Of a stretch of 64,000 nucleotides of DNA, positions 25,274 to 33,677 are shown piece by piece (position 1 is the first letter of the stretch; every line of letters begins with the position of its first letter). Both the position numbers and the translations under genes were made by a program. Location: contig NZ_CP011494.1 of assembly GCF_001043175.1 (NCBI RefSeq), positions 3,534,001-3,598,000 on the forward strand, written 5' to 3'. The notes beneath the pieces were generated by a model that saw only the letters and a program-made list of their open reading frames with translations, was not told the DNA's origin and ran no database searches. Origin of the DNA: Marinobacter psychrophilus. Its GTDB lineage: Bacteria; Pseudomonadota; Gammaproteobacteria; Pseudomonadales; Oleiphilaceae.

Positions 25274-26142
25274 GGCTGAACTCCGGCTGCAAGTTTTGCG
25301 TTGATATCGGCAATGACAGCTGGCAAATCAGCCACTGAATCAATCACATAGTGAGCACCAGACAAGGCCATCTGTCTACGCGACTTTTCTGCCACCGCGG
25401 CCTGCGCGTCCGCTAACAATGCCGACCACTGCTCATGACTTAAACCGTTTGCGTTGCCGCTCAATGCAACAGCCACTGTCCACATGCCCGCATTGAGACC
25501 CTCTTCAATACCCGTTTCGGTATCGTCCACTTTAATACAGGCTTGCGCTTCCAGCACACCGAGCTTTTCCATCACTGCCTGTGCCATGTATGGATACGGA
25601 CGACCTTGCGAAACTTCAGTCGCACAGACGTTTGCATCGGCTTCATAGCCAGCGTTTCGAGCGACTTCAGCTACTTGAGCAAACATTTCAGTGTTGTAGC
25701 CCGTATTAGCGCCCAGTTTTATCCCCTGACCACGCAAGTCATCGACTGTCTCAAGCCAACCCGGAATAAGATCTCCACAGTTGCGAATACTGGCCAGCTG
25801 TAAGGGCAAGAACTCTTTATAAAGGGTCTGTACATCCTCCTCCGTCGCAGGCCTACCTTTTATCTTCTGCCATTTATCTGAGATAGCTGGCATAGCAAGC
25901 ATGCGACGAATATGAACGCTTTTTTCAGTTCCCATCGGCTCGCGTGCCTGCACCTCAGTCACATCAATATCATGAGATTTGAACAGTGCCAGAAAAGCAA
26001 TAATAGGCGCCCTGGAACCATAATCGATCGTTGTTCCTGCCCAGTCACAGATGACGGCTTTTATGGGCCCGGTATATTTTCTTACATAACTATAATCGAC
26101 AACGCTCACTGGTTTTTTCTTTGCTTGGCCGTTGACACTCAT
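25270..26142 (-). CDS. phnX: phosphonoacetaldehyde hydrolase (phosphonatase)
   Basis: PhnX cleaves the C-P bond of phosphonoacetaldehyde to acetaldehyde and phosphate. The 290-residue HAD-family protein has the nucleophile motif CDWAGTTIDYGS (about residues 38-49), the cap-domain lysine segment MGTEKSVHIRRML (about 70-82) that forms the Schiff base, and VKVDDTETGIEEG (HAD motif IV). Length is slightly above the usual 270. It follows phnW by 65 bases and overlaps the HD gene. Confidence 0.92.
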   Translation of the reverse strand: MSVNGQAKKKPVSVVDYSYVRKYTGPIKAVICDWAGTTIDYGSRAPIIAFLALFKSHDIDVTEVQAREPMGTEKSVHIRRMLAMPAISDKWQKIKGRPATEEDVQTLYKEFLPLQLASIRNCGDLIPGWLETVDDLRGQGIKLGANTGYNTEMFAQVAEVARNAGYEADANVCATEVSQGRPYPYMAQAVMEKLGVLEAQACIKVDDTETGIEEGLNAGMWTVAVALSGNANGLSHEQWSALLADAQAAVAEKSRRQMALSGAHYVIDSVADLPAVIADINAKLAAGVQP

Positions 26143-26207
26143 AACAATTCCTCTTTTAAAAAGGTAGATCTAAATGATTTTCAATGCCTGCAATGTCTGC
26201 AATGAAG

Positions 26208-27329
26208 TTAAAGCCAATAGCGTTCAAGGCGAATAGCGTCAATAAGCCGCTCCATGTCTTCTGGGAAAACATGACCTATGTTGCCAATCCGAAAACAGTC
26301 AGCGTCCGATACCTTGCCGGGATAAATAACAAATCCACGGCGCTTCAATCGCGCATAAAACTCTTCGAACTTATAACTCTTGGCACCCGGATTATAGAAA
26401 GTTGTAATAAAGGGAGACATCACCTCATCTTCCAGCATGGTCTCGAAACCAAGCTCCCGCATGCCGCTTACAAGTACCTGATGATTCTTCCGATATCGTT
26501 CACAGCGCGCTGCGATACCGCCTTCTTCTGCCAACTCAATCAGAGCCTGATCGAAAGCTCGGACGGTGTGTGTCGGTGAGGTAAAACGCCACTTACCTCC
26601 ACCTGTTTCCATAGCGTGCCATTGATCATAAAGATCAAGGGACATAGACCTGGAGTAACCCTTGGTTGATTCGATTTCGGCCCGCTTGGCAACGATAAGA
26701 CCAAACCCAGGAACGCCCTGAATGCACTTATTGGCGCTGCTGATCAGGTAATCTATCCCCAGCCCAACCATATCGATGGGGACACCGCCAAAACTGCTCA
26801 TCGCGTCGACCATCAAACAGAGGCCTGCCTGCTTTACAACAGGCGCAATCTCTTCAATCGGGTTCAGGCGTCCGGTGGTTGTTTCACAATGTACAACCGC
26901 CAAGTGGGTAAAACCGTGGTCGCCCAAAAGCTTCTGCTGTAATGCCTCTAAGTCGATGGCACCCTGCTCGCCAAAATCCAACACCTCGTTATCGATAGCC
27001 AGTATGTTTGCGGCCCGTGCGATACGCTTACCGTAGGTACCGTTCGCCAGCACCAGCAGCTTTCCGTCTCTGGGCACGACCGAACCAATAACACTTTCAA
27101 CTGAGGCTGAACCACTCCCCTGCATCAGCACCGACGTGTACTTTTCTCGCGCTGCAGGATGTGCTTCGACCGCTAGCTCAACCAACCGGCTACGAATGCT
27201 ATTCACCAACTCGTTATATTCTGCGTCCCAAGTACACCAGTCCTTCATCATAGCCTGACGGACCGTGGGGCTGGTCGATAAGGGTCCTGGCGTCAATAGC
27301 AAATAAGGATTTTCAGGTATGGCACTCAT
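26208..27329 (-). CDS. phnW: 2-aminoethylphosphonate:pyruvate aminotransferase
   Basis: PhnW transaminates AEP with pyruvate to phosphonoacetaldehyde and alanine, feeding PhnX. The 373-residue class V PLP enzyme shows [19 protein letters not shown] at the N terminus, CTWDAEY, the Asp of VDAMSSFGG that holds the PLP ring nitrogen, and the PLP lysine in [15 protein letters not shown] (about residue 193). AGAGGC before ATG 27329 and family length argue against the open ATG at 27380, which lies inside the operator. It is the first gene of phnW-phnX-HD. Confidence 0.92.
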   Translation of the reverse strand: MSAIPENPYLLLTPGPLSTSPTVRQAMMKDWCTWDAEYNELVNSIRSRLVELAVEAHPAAREKYTSVLMQGSGSASVESVIGSVVPRDGKLLVLANGTYGKRIARAANILAIDNEVLDFGEQGAIDLEALQQKLLGDHGFTHLAVVHCETTTGRLNPIEEIAPVVKQAGLCLMVDAMSSFGGVPIDMVGLGIDYLISSANKCIQGVPGFGLIVAKRAEIESTKGYSRSMSLDLYDQWHAMETGGGKWRFTSPTHTVRAFDQALIELAEEGGIAARCERYRKNHQVLVSGMRELGFETMLEDEVMSPFITTFYNPGAKSYKFEEFYARLKRRGFVIYPGKVSDADCFRIGNIGHVFPEDMERLIDAIRLERYWL

Positions 27330-27370
27330 GGAATATTGCCTCTGTGCGGTCAATTTTTCTGTGAATCTGC

Positions 27371-27382
27371 TGGTATACACCA
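27371..27382. promoter_or_regulatory. GntR operator upstream of phnW
   Basis: TGGTATACACCA, extended to CTGGTATACACCAG with symmetric flanks, lies 42 bases before the phnW start. Weak -10-like sequence overlaps it on the minus strand. It is one of the repeats that link the GntR protein to the phnW-phnX-HD operon. Confidence 0.6.
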
Positions 27383-27504
27383 GCTATAAAACAATGTTAT
27401 TGCTTGGTATCGAGATAGTCAATGCCTGTTCAGGCTGAATACACCAAACAGATAAATTAGAAAATAAAAACGTCACTGAGCGGAATCTGACTCAGGAGCC
27501 TTTT

Positions 27505-27710
27505 CTAGAATAGCCAGTCATAGCAACGATCGAGAACAATTTTGTGCCGGTAAAGCAAGGCTCCGAACCCGTCATTAATGGCTTCTACACTGTCCAGAGT
27601 ACCTGTACCTAGGCCATCGCCAGCCAGAATTAACTTATTGCCGTCCGGAACTACTGGTATACGCCAGTAAAACGATAGGCACCAGAAATGCAGCCTTATT
27701 GCACAATATC
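27505..27710 (-). pseudogene. C-terminal remnant of an unidentified (possibly FAD-linked) protein
   Basis: The minus strand reads FYWRIPVVPDGNKLILAGDG, then LGTGTLDSVEAINDGFGALL and YRHKIVLDRCYDWLF to TAG. The AGDG...G.LDSVEA.NDG pattern looks like the FAD-contacting C terminus of an oxidoreductase. Upstream of about 27710 every frame is broken and there is no start. I cannot name the family. Confidence 0.45.
27655..27666. promoter_or_regulatory. isolated copy of the GntR palindrome
   Basis: CTGGTATACGCCAG contains TGGTATACGCCA, close to the other operators and identical in its core to the one at the GntR start. It lies inside a coding remnant (bases encoding YWRIPV), so it may be coincidental or left from a former promoter region. 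Confidence 0.35.
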
Positions 27711-28109
27711 GCCTCGGTTCTTCTCCGCTAAGTGCTCGAAACCCTTAGCAACTTTGGCGCCAGCGTTCAGACCTTAAATGCATGTTTTCAGAGCGTAGCG
27801 ATATTCGCGTTGGCACCTATGGGTACCTCCACAATTTGGGATTCAGGGTAAGATGCTGACATTAGGGCAATAGTCGCTCGATCACCACGCATGAGACCCA
27901 GTGTGCCGTTCTCTAGTCGCCAGTCTCAAGAACTGTGCGCAGCTCTACGCGCTAGCAAGGCAGGGCCGCGTTGATGTTCTACTACGCGGTGCAACGCTAT
28001 ACTTGAGCCTTGATGGTGTTTCCGAAATCACAACGAAGGTTGCGTCAAAAAAACCTGCCTAGCGACATTCAATCGTTCATTTCATATTTATCACAAAGGG
28101 GCACACACT

Positions 28110-28547
28110 ATGGCCGTGCAAGATCCATTTCATCTCGCCATACAAGTTCGAGACATAAACGAAGCTCGCCGATTCTATGGTGATTTTCTAGGCTGCCCTG
28201 AAGGCCGCTCGTCCGACAGCTGGGTCGACTTCGACCTGTACGGTCATCAGTTTGTTTGTCATCTCAACCCTGCACTGAAAGGGCAATCCGCAAACACTCA
28301 TAAAAACCCGGTAGACGGCCACGGCGTGCCCGTTCCGCACTTTGGGGTGGTTCTGGAAATGGATGCATGGAACACGCTATCTGCAAAACTACGTGAACAC
28401 GGAGTGGCTTTCGAAATTGAGCCCTACATTCGCTTTAAAGGTGAGCCGGGGGAGCAAGCCACCATGTTTTTTTACGATCCTTCGGGAAACGCTTTAGAAT
28501 TTAAAGCTTTCAAGGACCGCGAAGCCCAGCTCTTCCAAAAAAGCTGA
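28110..28547 (+). CDS. VOC (glyoxalase/bleomycin resistance) superfamily protein
   Basis: This 145-residue protein has two beta-alpha-beta-beta-beta modules: [20 protein letters not shown] at the start, with a metal-ligand His in the first strand, and [20 protein letters not shown] from about residue 83, ending [15 protein letters not shown] with the usual Glu ligand. These are the conserved metal positions of glyoxalase and dioxygenase members. The substrate is unknown. It stands alone with a strong terminator 42 bases downstream. CACAAAGGGG precedes the ATG. Confidence 0.82.
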   Translation: MAVQDPFHLAIQVRDINEARRFYGDFLGCPEGRSSDSWVDFDLYGHQFVCHLNPALKGQSANTHKNPVDGHGVPVPHFGVVLEMDAWNTLSAKLREHGVAFEIEPYIRFKGEPGEQATMFFYDPSGNALEFKAFKDREAQLFQKS

Positions 28548-28588
28548 GTTTTTACCAACTCCTAAGACACCGGAACTCAAAGAACTTT

Positions 28589-28614
28589 AAAGCCCCGCTC
28601 GCCGGGGCTTTTTG
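28589..28614 (+). terminator. intrinsic terminator of the VOC gene
   Basis: AAAGCCCCG (28589-28597) pairs perfectly with CGGGGCTTT (28603-28611) over a 5-base loop and is followed by T residues. It could also serve dddD from the other side. Confidence 0.85.
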
Positions 28615-28665
28615 CTGTCTATATTTTTTGGACGTGTCAGAGATTATTGCCAGCGCAAACCTACG

Positions 28666-31314
28666 CTACTGGCTCACTGCCCAACAAACGGCTCCCTCGC
28701 TCTGCAACACCTCGGGCGAGACGATCGCCAGCGCTGGCTGAGAAGCTGCACGTAAAATCTCGCCGATACTGATTGCCGGACTGACAACCTGCAAGCTTTC
28801 CACACCCGGTAAGTATTGCCTGCTCCAATTCAGGCCTGCAATTTTGCGCTCAATCATCGATTCCACTTCCTCTTCGGAGTAGCCGATGCTGGCCAGAACG
28901 CTGCGGGTGGAGTAACCGAATTGTTCTGCCGGTGTAAAGGCGCGGGTAGATGCATCTGTAGGGCGAATCGAACAGTGGTCAATCTGGGTAATACGGTGGC
29001 CGCTTGGATGGTTGGAGTAGGTTGAAAACGAGAAGCTGCCCAAAGTCGTTCCTGGCGTACCATCGGCTTCGCGGTTGTACTGTTCGCGCAGGTCTTCAAT
29101 GGCATTCGGTTGGGCTGCTGCAATGCCCGCTTCCTGCAGAATGTCTGCCCAGTAATTGGCCGGCGCTGTTTGGAAAGCTGCGCGTAAGAACTCGCCGGTA
29201 CTGGCCGCTGCGCCGATGCCTTGTAAACCTTCAATGCCTTCGAGCTTGTCCAGCTCCGAGCGGTTTGAGTCCAGGAAAACCCAGCCATCACTGGTTTTAT
29301 AAAAGTGCGACAACTCGTGGTGGCCCATTGCCTCCCGTCCCGATGGCTCATTGAAGGGCGCGCGGCCCTTGTAGTCAAAGGCAAACGGAATTTGGGCAAT
29401 GTTGGTCACCGCAGACAGGGAGGTGCGTGCGCGAGTGGCCTGGCCAGTTTTCAACTTGTGGTAGAGGGAAACCGCCATCGCCAAGCCCGCAGCAAAGCCA
29501 CAGTTTACGTCGAGAGTGCCTATGTGAGCGTGCTCTTCTGGGGTAGCCGGGCCACCGAAGCGGCTCATGATGCCACTGTTTGCCTGAATAATGTCGTCGT
29601 ACCCGATGTAGTCGGTCTTAGGCCCGGGCAAAGGACCACCAAGGCAATCGAGGCGACAGAACAGAACACCGGGGTTCAAGGCCTGCAGGCTGGCATTATC
29701 CAATCCCAAAGGCTTCATTTGGCGATCAGGCGCGTTAATCACAACCATGTCCACCGAGCGTACAAGGCGGTTAAATCCCTCACGACCCTCAGCTGTGGTT
29801 ATATCCATCAACGCACTTTGTTTATTGACGTTGGTCTGGAAAGTGAACAATACGCCAATCAAAGGATCGTACATCGGCTTGACCGTATCCAGCTTGATCA
29901 CTTCTGCCCCAAAGCGGCTTAAAAAAGCGGTTGAATGCGGCCCTGCAATCACGTTGGTAAGGTCCAGAATACGCAGACCTTCCAGCCAGCCGTTGCCGCT
30001 AGCTGGCTGAATGGCCTTGCCAGTAGGCCGGGTTACCGTTTCCTGCGCTGCAACTGAAGACAGCTCAACCAGTGCTTCATCAAACGAAACCGTTTTGCGA
30101 GGACGCGGCGCAAGCATGTCTGCGGCGAACTCTTCCAGCCAGGCGATTGGCCCGGGCTGCTTCATCAGGCCATACTCAGAATCGTTAACCTCAACAATAA
30201 GGCCAGCAGCGTTGGTGTGTTCATCATTCACCCACTCTTGAGTGGTGCGATGCGGCGCTCCGGGAATCTGACCCTCGCCAAACAGCACACCCCACTCTGT
30301 GGATGTCTTAGCCAGGAACGCTTTTTTCATCTTCTCGGAGATGATGTCAGCCCACTTTTTGGGTAGTGGATAAACGCCAATAGAGGTCTCGCCATCCCAC
30401 TCGGCGACGGGCGCGTGCAAATCTTCAACTTCGGGCAGCCCAGCGGCTTTTAGTTCGTCGTAGACACCCAGCAGCATCAATGCACGTTTGGCATGATTGC
30501 GATGCGATGGGCAAACGCAGTAGAACATACGACCGTCAGCACACTCATAGGTGCGATAAAACGGGTCGAGATATTCCTGCAGGTCTTCGTAGCTCAGATC
30601 AAACTCGATGTTATTGGCTTTGCGGTATTCGATTTCATCTTCCCGCATGGTCTTGTAGCGGCTGGGCAGGCCGTCGATAACGTAGGAGTTGTAAGACAAA
30701 CCTTCCATCAAGGCAGCGGCTACCGGTACTTCAACGTGGTCACCCCGGCCTGTTTTTTCCCGCTCCAATAACGCGAGTACGGCGGCACTTGAAGCGAGTG
30801 AGATGGCGTAAGCTGAGCCGAGCGGGAGGGGGGAAAAGCTAGGATTAACGCCCATCAGCACTCGGTTAAAGCCCATGTCGGTGAACGCACCACAGGTGGC
30901 AGCCACCAAGGCTTCGGTCGCCTTCCATTCACGACGCAGATCATCGTTGCTGGCAAAACCCGGCACTGACAGGGTGATCAGTTCGGGACGATTAGCACGC
31001 AGTTTTACGAAGTCTAAACCCAGTTTTTTCATGACGCCCGGGCGGAAGTTTTCGATAACGATATCGGCTTTTTCGATCAATTTTTGGGCCCGAGCCAACC
31101 CGGACTGACTTTTTAAATCCAACTTCAGACAGCTTTTGTTACGGTTCAACACGGCATTAGCTGGGTGGTCCCATTGGGGGCCATTGGGCGGATCGACGTG
31201 CACAACTGTCGCACCGAAGTCGGCCAACACCATAGCTACTGCAGGGCCGGCAATCTGCTGGCCAAAATCAACAACGCGCACACCTTCTAACGGCAGGGAG
31301 TTCTTTTTTGTCAT
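28666..31314 (-). CDS. dddD: DMSP CoA-transferase/lyase DddD
   Basis: DddD uses acetyl-CoA to turn dimethylsulfoniopropionate into 3-hydroxypropionyl-CoA or 3-hydroxypropionate and releases DMS. The 882-residue protein is two class III CoA-transferase (CaiB) domains in tandem: one from about residue 6 (LEGVRVVDFGQQIAGPAVAM) and a second from about 445 (LEGLRILDLTNVIAGPHSTA), with the second-domain PLPGPKTDYIGYDDIIQAN near 585, where the catalytic Asp of the family resides. Two fused CaiB domains of this size are diagnostic. It is divergent from dddT-dddB-dddC-dddR, the known arrangement in Marinomonas. AAGGG lies about 10 bases before the ATG. Confidence 0.92.
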   Translation of the reverse strand: MTKKNSLPLEGVRVVDFGQQIAGPAVAMVLADFGATVVHVDPPNGPQWDHPANAVLNRNKSCLKLDLKSQSGLARAQKLIEKADIVIENFRPGVMKKLGLDFVKLRANRPELITLSVPGFASNDDLRREWKATEALVAATCGAFTDMGFNRVLMGVNPSFSPLPLGSAYAISLASSAAVLALLEREKTGRGDHVEVPVAAALMEGLSYNSYVIDGLPSRYKTMREDEIEYRKANNIEFDLSYEDLQEYLDPFYRTYECADGRMFYCVCPSHRNHAKRALMLLGVYDELKAAGLPEVEDLHAPVAEWDGETSIGVYPLPKKWADIISEKMKKAFLAKTSTEWGVLFGEGQIPGAPHRTTQEWVNDEHTNAAGLIVEVNDSEYGLMKQPGPIAWLEEFAADMLAPRPRKTVSFDEALVELSSVAAQETVTRPTGKAIQPASGNGWLEGLRILDLTNVIAGPHSTAFLSRFGAEVIKLDTVKPMYDPLIGVLFTFQTNVNKQSALMDITTAEGREGFNRLVRSVDMVVINAPDRQMKPLGLDNASLQALNPGVLFCRLDCLGGPLPGPKTDYIGYDDIIQANSGIMSRFGGPATPEEHAHIGTLDVNCGFAAGLAMAVSLYHKLKTGQATRARTSLSAVTNIAQIPFAFDYKGRAPFNEPSGREAMGHHELSHFYKTSDGWVFLDSNRSELDKLEGIEGLQGIGAAASTGEFLRAAFQTAPANYWADILQEAGIAAAQPNAIEDLREQYNREADGTPGTTLGSFSFSTYSNHPSGHRITQIDHCSIRPTDASTRAFTPAEQFGYSTRSVLASIGYSEEEVESMIERKIAGLNWSRQYLPGVESLQVVSPAISIGEILRAASQPALAIVSPEVLQSEGAVCWAVSQ

Positions 31315-31647
31315 TGCTCTTAACCCTTCTCGCTGTGCATCAACGTTTGTTGAGCTGTTGTGAAAACCGACGATGATTCGGTGGTGATTATGTTAAGAGC
31401 ACAACTGACGCTAGAACCAACGATAAAAAAGAGCTCTGAGACCCCGATTTATTTATAGGTAGTGGCTGACGTGGTGGTGGCGCAAGCCATAAAAAAAACA
31501 ACACCTTAGGGGCGATTTTTATTGGTTTCAATCTACAACCAAACCCAACGAAAATGGCGGCACTTCGATTGAGGATGCAGAGACATATCAAGAATTCAGT
31601 CAGACAGAGCGAACAAAAATAATTTAAAAACGCCAAAAAAGGTCGCA
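31315..31647. other. 333-base divergent control region of the ddd locus
   Basis: No ORF of note. It separates dddD from the dddT remnant and should hold both promoters. A LysR-type inverted repeat is found at 31522-31542. Confidence 0.6.
31522..31542. promoter_or_regulatory. candidate DddR (LysR-type) binding site
   Basis: TTGGTT (31522-31527) and AACCAA (31537-31542) form a perfect inverted repeat with a 9-base spacer, and the pattern contains the T-N11-A signature of LysR-type boxes. It lies 106 bases before the dddT remnant and about 208 before dddD. Confidence 0.5.
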
Positions 31648-32326
31648 ATGTATGAACAACAAAAAAGACTATATCTGCTCGGCTGGCTGGCTGGCTGGGA
31701 TTCATCCAGTCATGTCGGTGGACGCTGGTATTACGTGAGTTTGGTCAGCGTTATTTTGTTTCTGGTGATTGGTTTGGTGTTTACCCGTTTCGGCAGCATA
31801 CGATTGTGCAAGGACACTGATCAGCCAGAGTTCAGTAATTTTTCCTGGTTCTCCATGCTGTTTGGGGCAGGTATTGGTATTGGCATCCTGTTCTGGAGTG
31901 TTGCCGAGCCTATTTCGTATTTCCAAGGCAATCCCTTTATTGCAGAAAACCAGCAACTCTGGGGATGGGCGCGCAGCAAATGAATGCCGGGTTGAATTAC
32001 CTGCTAGGCGTTGAGATTTCAACGTCGACTTATATCCTTTTGATTGCCGTGATTTCAGTCATTGCGATGATATCGGTCATTACCGGTGTAGACCGCGGTA
32101 TACGTGTATTGAGTGAGCTTAATATGCGTTTGACGATGGTGATTCTGGGGCTGTTTGTGGTGTTCGACTCGACGGCCTACATGTTGACTGGCGGCCTGGC
32201 GGCTCTGCAAACCGCCACCATCTTTGCCGCGTTACCCTTCTCATTCATACTGATCATGGCCATCGACGGTCTGTTTAAATCACTGTTTGAGGGGCCGCTG
32301 CCGTGGCAAGTGACGCTGAATTGCTA
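31648..32326 (+). pseudogene. dddT: BCCT-family DMSP/betaine transporter DddT, decayed
   Basis: BCCT transporters are usually above 500 residues with 12 helices. Here a first frame (31648-31983) gives helices with FSWFSMLFGAGIGIGILFW and SVAEPISYFQGNPF, then derails. A second frame (from about 31965) resumes at MNAGLNYLLGVEIS and runs through GVDRGIRVLSELNMRL and LGLFVVF. There it jumps directly to TGGLAALQTATIFAALPFSF, which in the family lies far downstream, and stops at 32326. I read two internal deletions (very roughly 70 and 170 residues by memory of the family), a frameshift and loss of the end. Confidence 0.88.
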
Positions 32327-32432
32327 ACCAGGCGACCTGACGTAGCTGTGGCTACAGTTTCTCTCTGATCTTCAAACCACCATTCAGGGCCTCAGATCTA
32401 CGGTGGGGTGAGGCCCGCAACGTTAGAAACAA

Positions 32433-33602
32433 GTGGAGCAAAATATGGTTACTCAAGTCATTCTCCCGCGCATTCTGCAAATTGGTGAAGGAGCCTCACA
32501 GCAATTACCGCAGGTGCTGGCGAGCCTGGGCTGCAATCGCCCATTAATTATCACCGATAAGATGATGGTTAAACTCGGTTACACCCAAACTATTCAGGAC
32601 TGCCTGGCGGCGAGTGGACTGTCGGCCGACGTGTTCGATGACACCGTGCCGGAACCTACGATTAGCTCAATACAGGCGGGCGTTGCCAAAGTACGCGACG
32701 GTGATTACGACAGTATTATCGCCCTTGGCGGCGGTAGCCCTATCGACAGCGCGAAGGCCATCAGTATTCTGGGCAAATTTGGCGGTGTAATGCGGGATTA
32801 TAAGTTTCCGCGCATTGTTAACGAGTTGGGTTTACCCATCATTGCCATACCCACCACGGCCGGCACTGGCTCAGAAGTGACCAAAGTGACGATCATCACA
32901 GACGAGTCCAACGATGAAAAAATGCTGTGTGTGGGCGTTGGTTTTATGCCGTTAGCGGCTTTGGTCGATTTTAACCTGACCTTAAGCCTGCCCAAGCGCA
33001 CCACCGCCGATACCGGTATTGATGCCCTGACCCACGCGATGGAAGCCTACGTTAGCCAGAAGGCGAGCCTGTATACCGACGCTCAGGCCATTGCAGCAAT
33101 GCGCTTAATCGGTCCGAATTTGCGCCGCGCGTTTCATGATGGCACCGACAAACAGGCTCGCGAGCGAGTCATGCTGGGATCCACTTTGGCCGGCATTGCC
33201 TTTTCCAACGCCTCGGTGGCTTTGGTACACGGCATGAGCCGACCGATTGGCGCCGCTTTCCACGTGCCCCACGGATTGTCCAACGCCATGTTACTGCCTG
33301 CGGTTACCGAGTTTTCCATTCCCGCCGCTGCGGAGCGTTATGCTGACTGTGCTCGTGCTATGGGCGTTGCTTCTGAGCAAGACAGTACTGACGTTGCCAA
33401 CAGCAAACTAATGGCCGAGCTTTATGCCCTGAATGACGAACTGGAAGTGCCGACTCCAGAACTGTTCGGTATCGATCGCGACGAATTTTTCCGGCTGCTG
33501 CCCACCATGGCTGAGCAGGCTTTGCAGTCTGGTTCCCCGGGCAACAACCCCCGTATACCCAGTGCCGATGAGATTATCGAACTTTACAAAAAGCTCTGGT
33601 GA
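32433..33602 (+). CDS. dddB: iron-containing alcohol dehydrogenase DddB
   Basis: DddB is thought to oxidise 3-hydroxypropionate from DMSP to malonate semialdehyde. The 389-residue group III dehydrogenase shows GGGSPIDSAKAI (about residues 95-106, cofactor), PTTAGTGSEVT (about 139-149), and the metal ligands in DTGIDALTHAMEAYVS (Asp and His, about 192-207) and LVHGMSRPIGAAFHVPHG (about 263-280). AAGTGGAGC precedes the ATG. It follows the broken dddT by 106 bases and precedes dddC by 75. Confidence 0.87.
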   Translation: MEQNMVTQVILPRILQIGEGASQQLPQVLASLGCNRPLIITDKMMVKLGYTQTIQDCLAASGLSADVFDDTVPEPTISSIQAGVAKVRDGDYDSIIALGGGSPIDSAKAISILGKFGGVMRDYKFPRIVNELGLPIIAIPTTAGTGSEVTKVTIITDESNDEKMLCVGVGFMPLAALVDFNLTLSLPKRTTADTGIDALTHAMEAYVSQKASLYTDAQAIAAMRLIGPNLRRAFHDGTDKQARERVMLGSTLAGIAFSNASVALVHGMSRPIGAAFHVPHGLSNAMLLPAVTEFSIPAAAERYADCARAMGVASEQDSTDVANSKLMAELYALNDELEVPTPELFGIDRDEFFRLLPTMAEQALQSGSPGNNPRIPSADEIIELYKKLW

Positions 33603-33677
33603 AGCTGGCAACCCAACAACTTTTTTGATAGAAACAACCTTTACACGCGCAGCGTGAACTCACTTTGAGGACATATT

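Larger units (their letters stand above)
27383..28109. other. 727-base region of gene debris between phnW and the VOC gene
   Basis: No intact gene. A minus-strand coding remnant (27505-27710) and one further palindrome (27655-27666) are the only features I can support. The rest, including 27720-28100, has short frames only. Confidence 0.55.

Noticed and set aside
33643..33655. Short hairpin CACGC-GCA-GCGTG between dddB and dddC
   Set aside because: No T run follows and the stem is only five pairs, so it is not a terminator.
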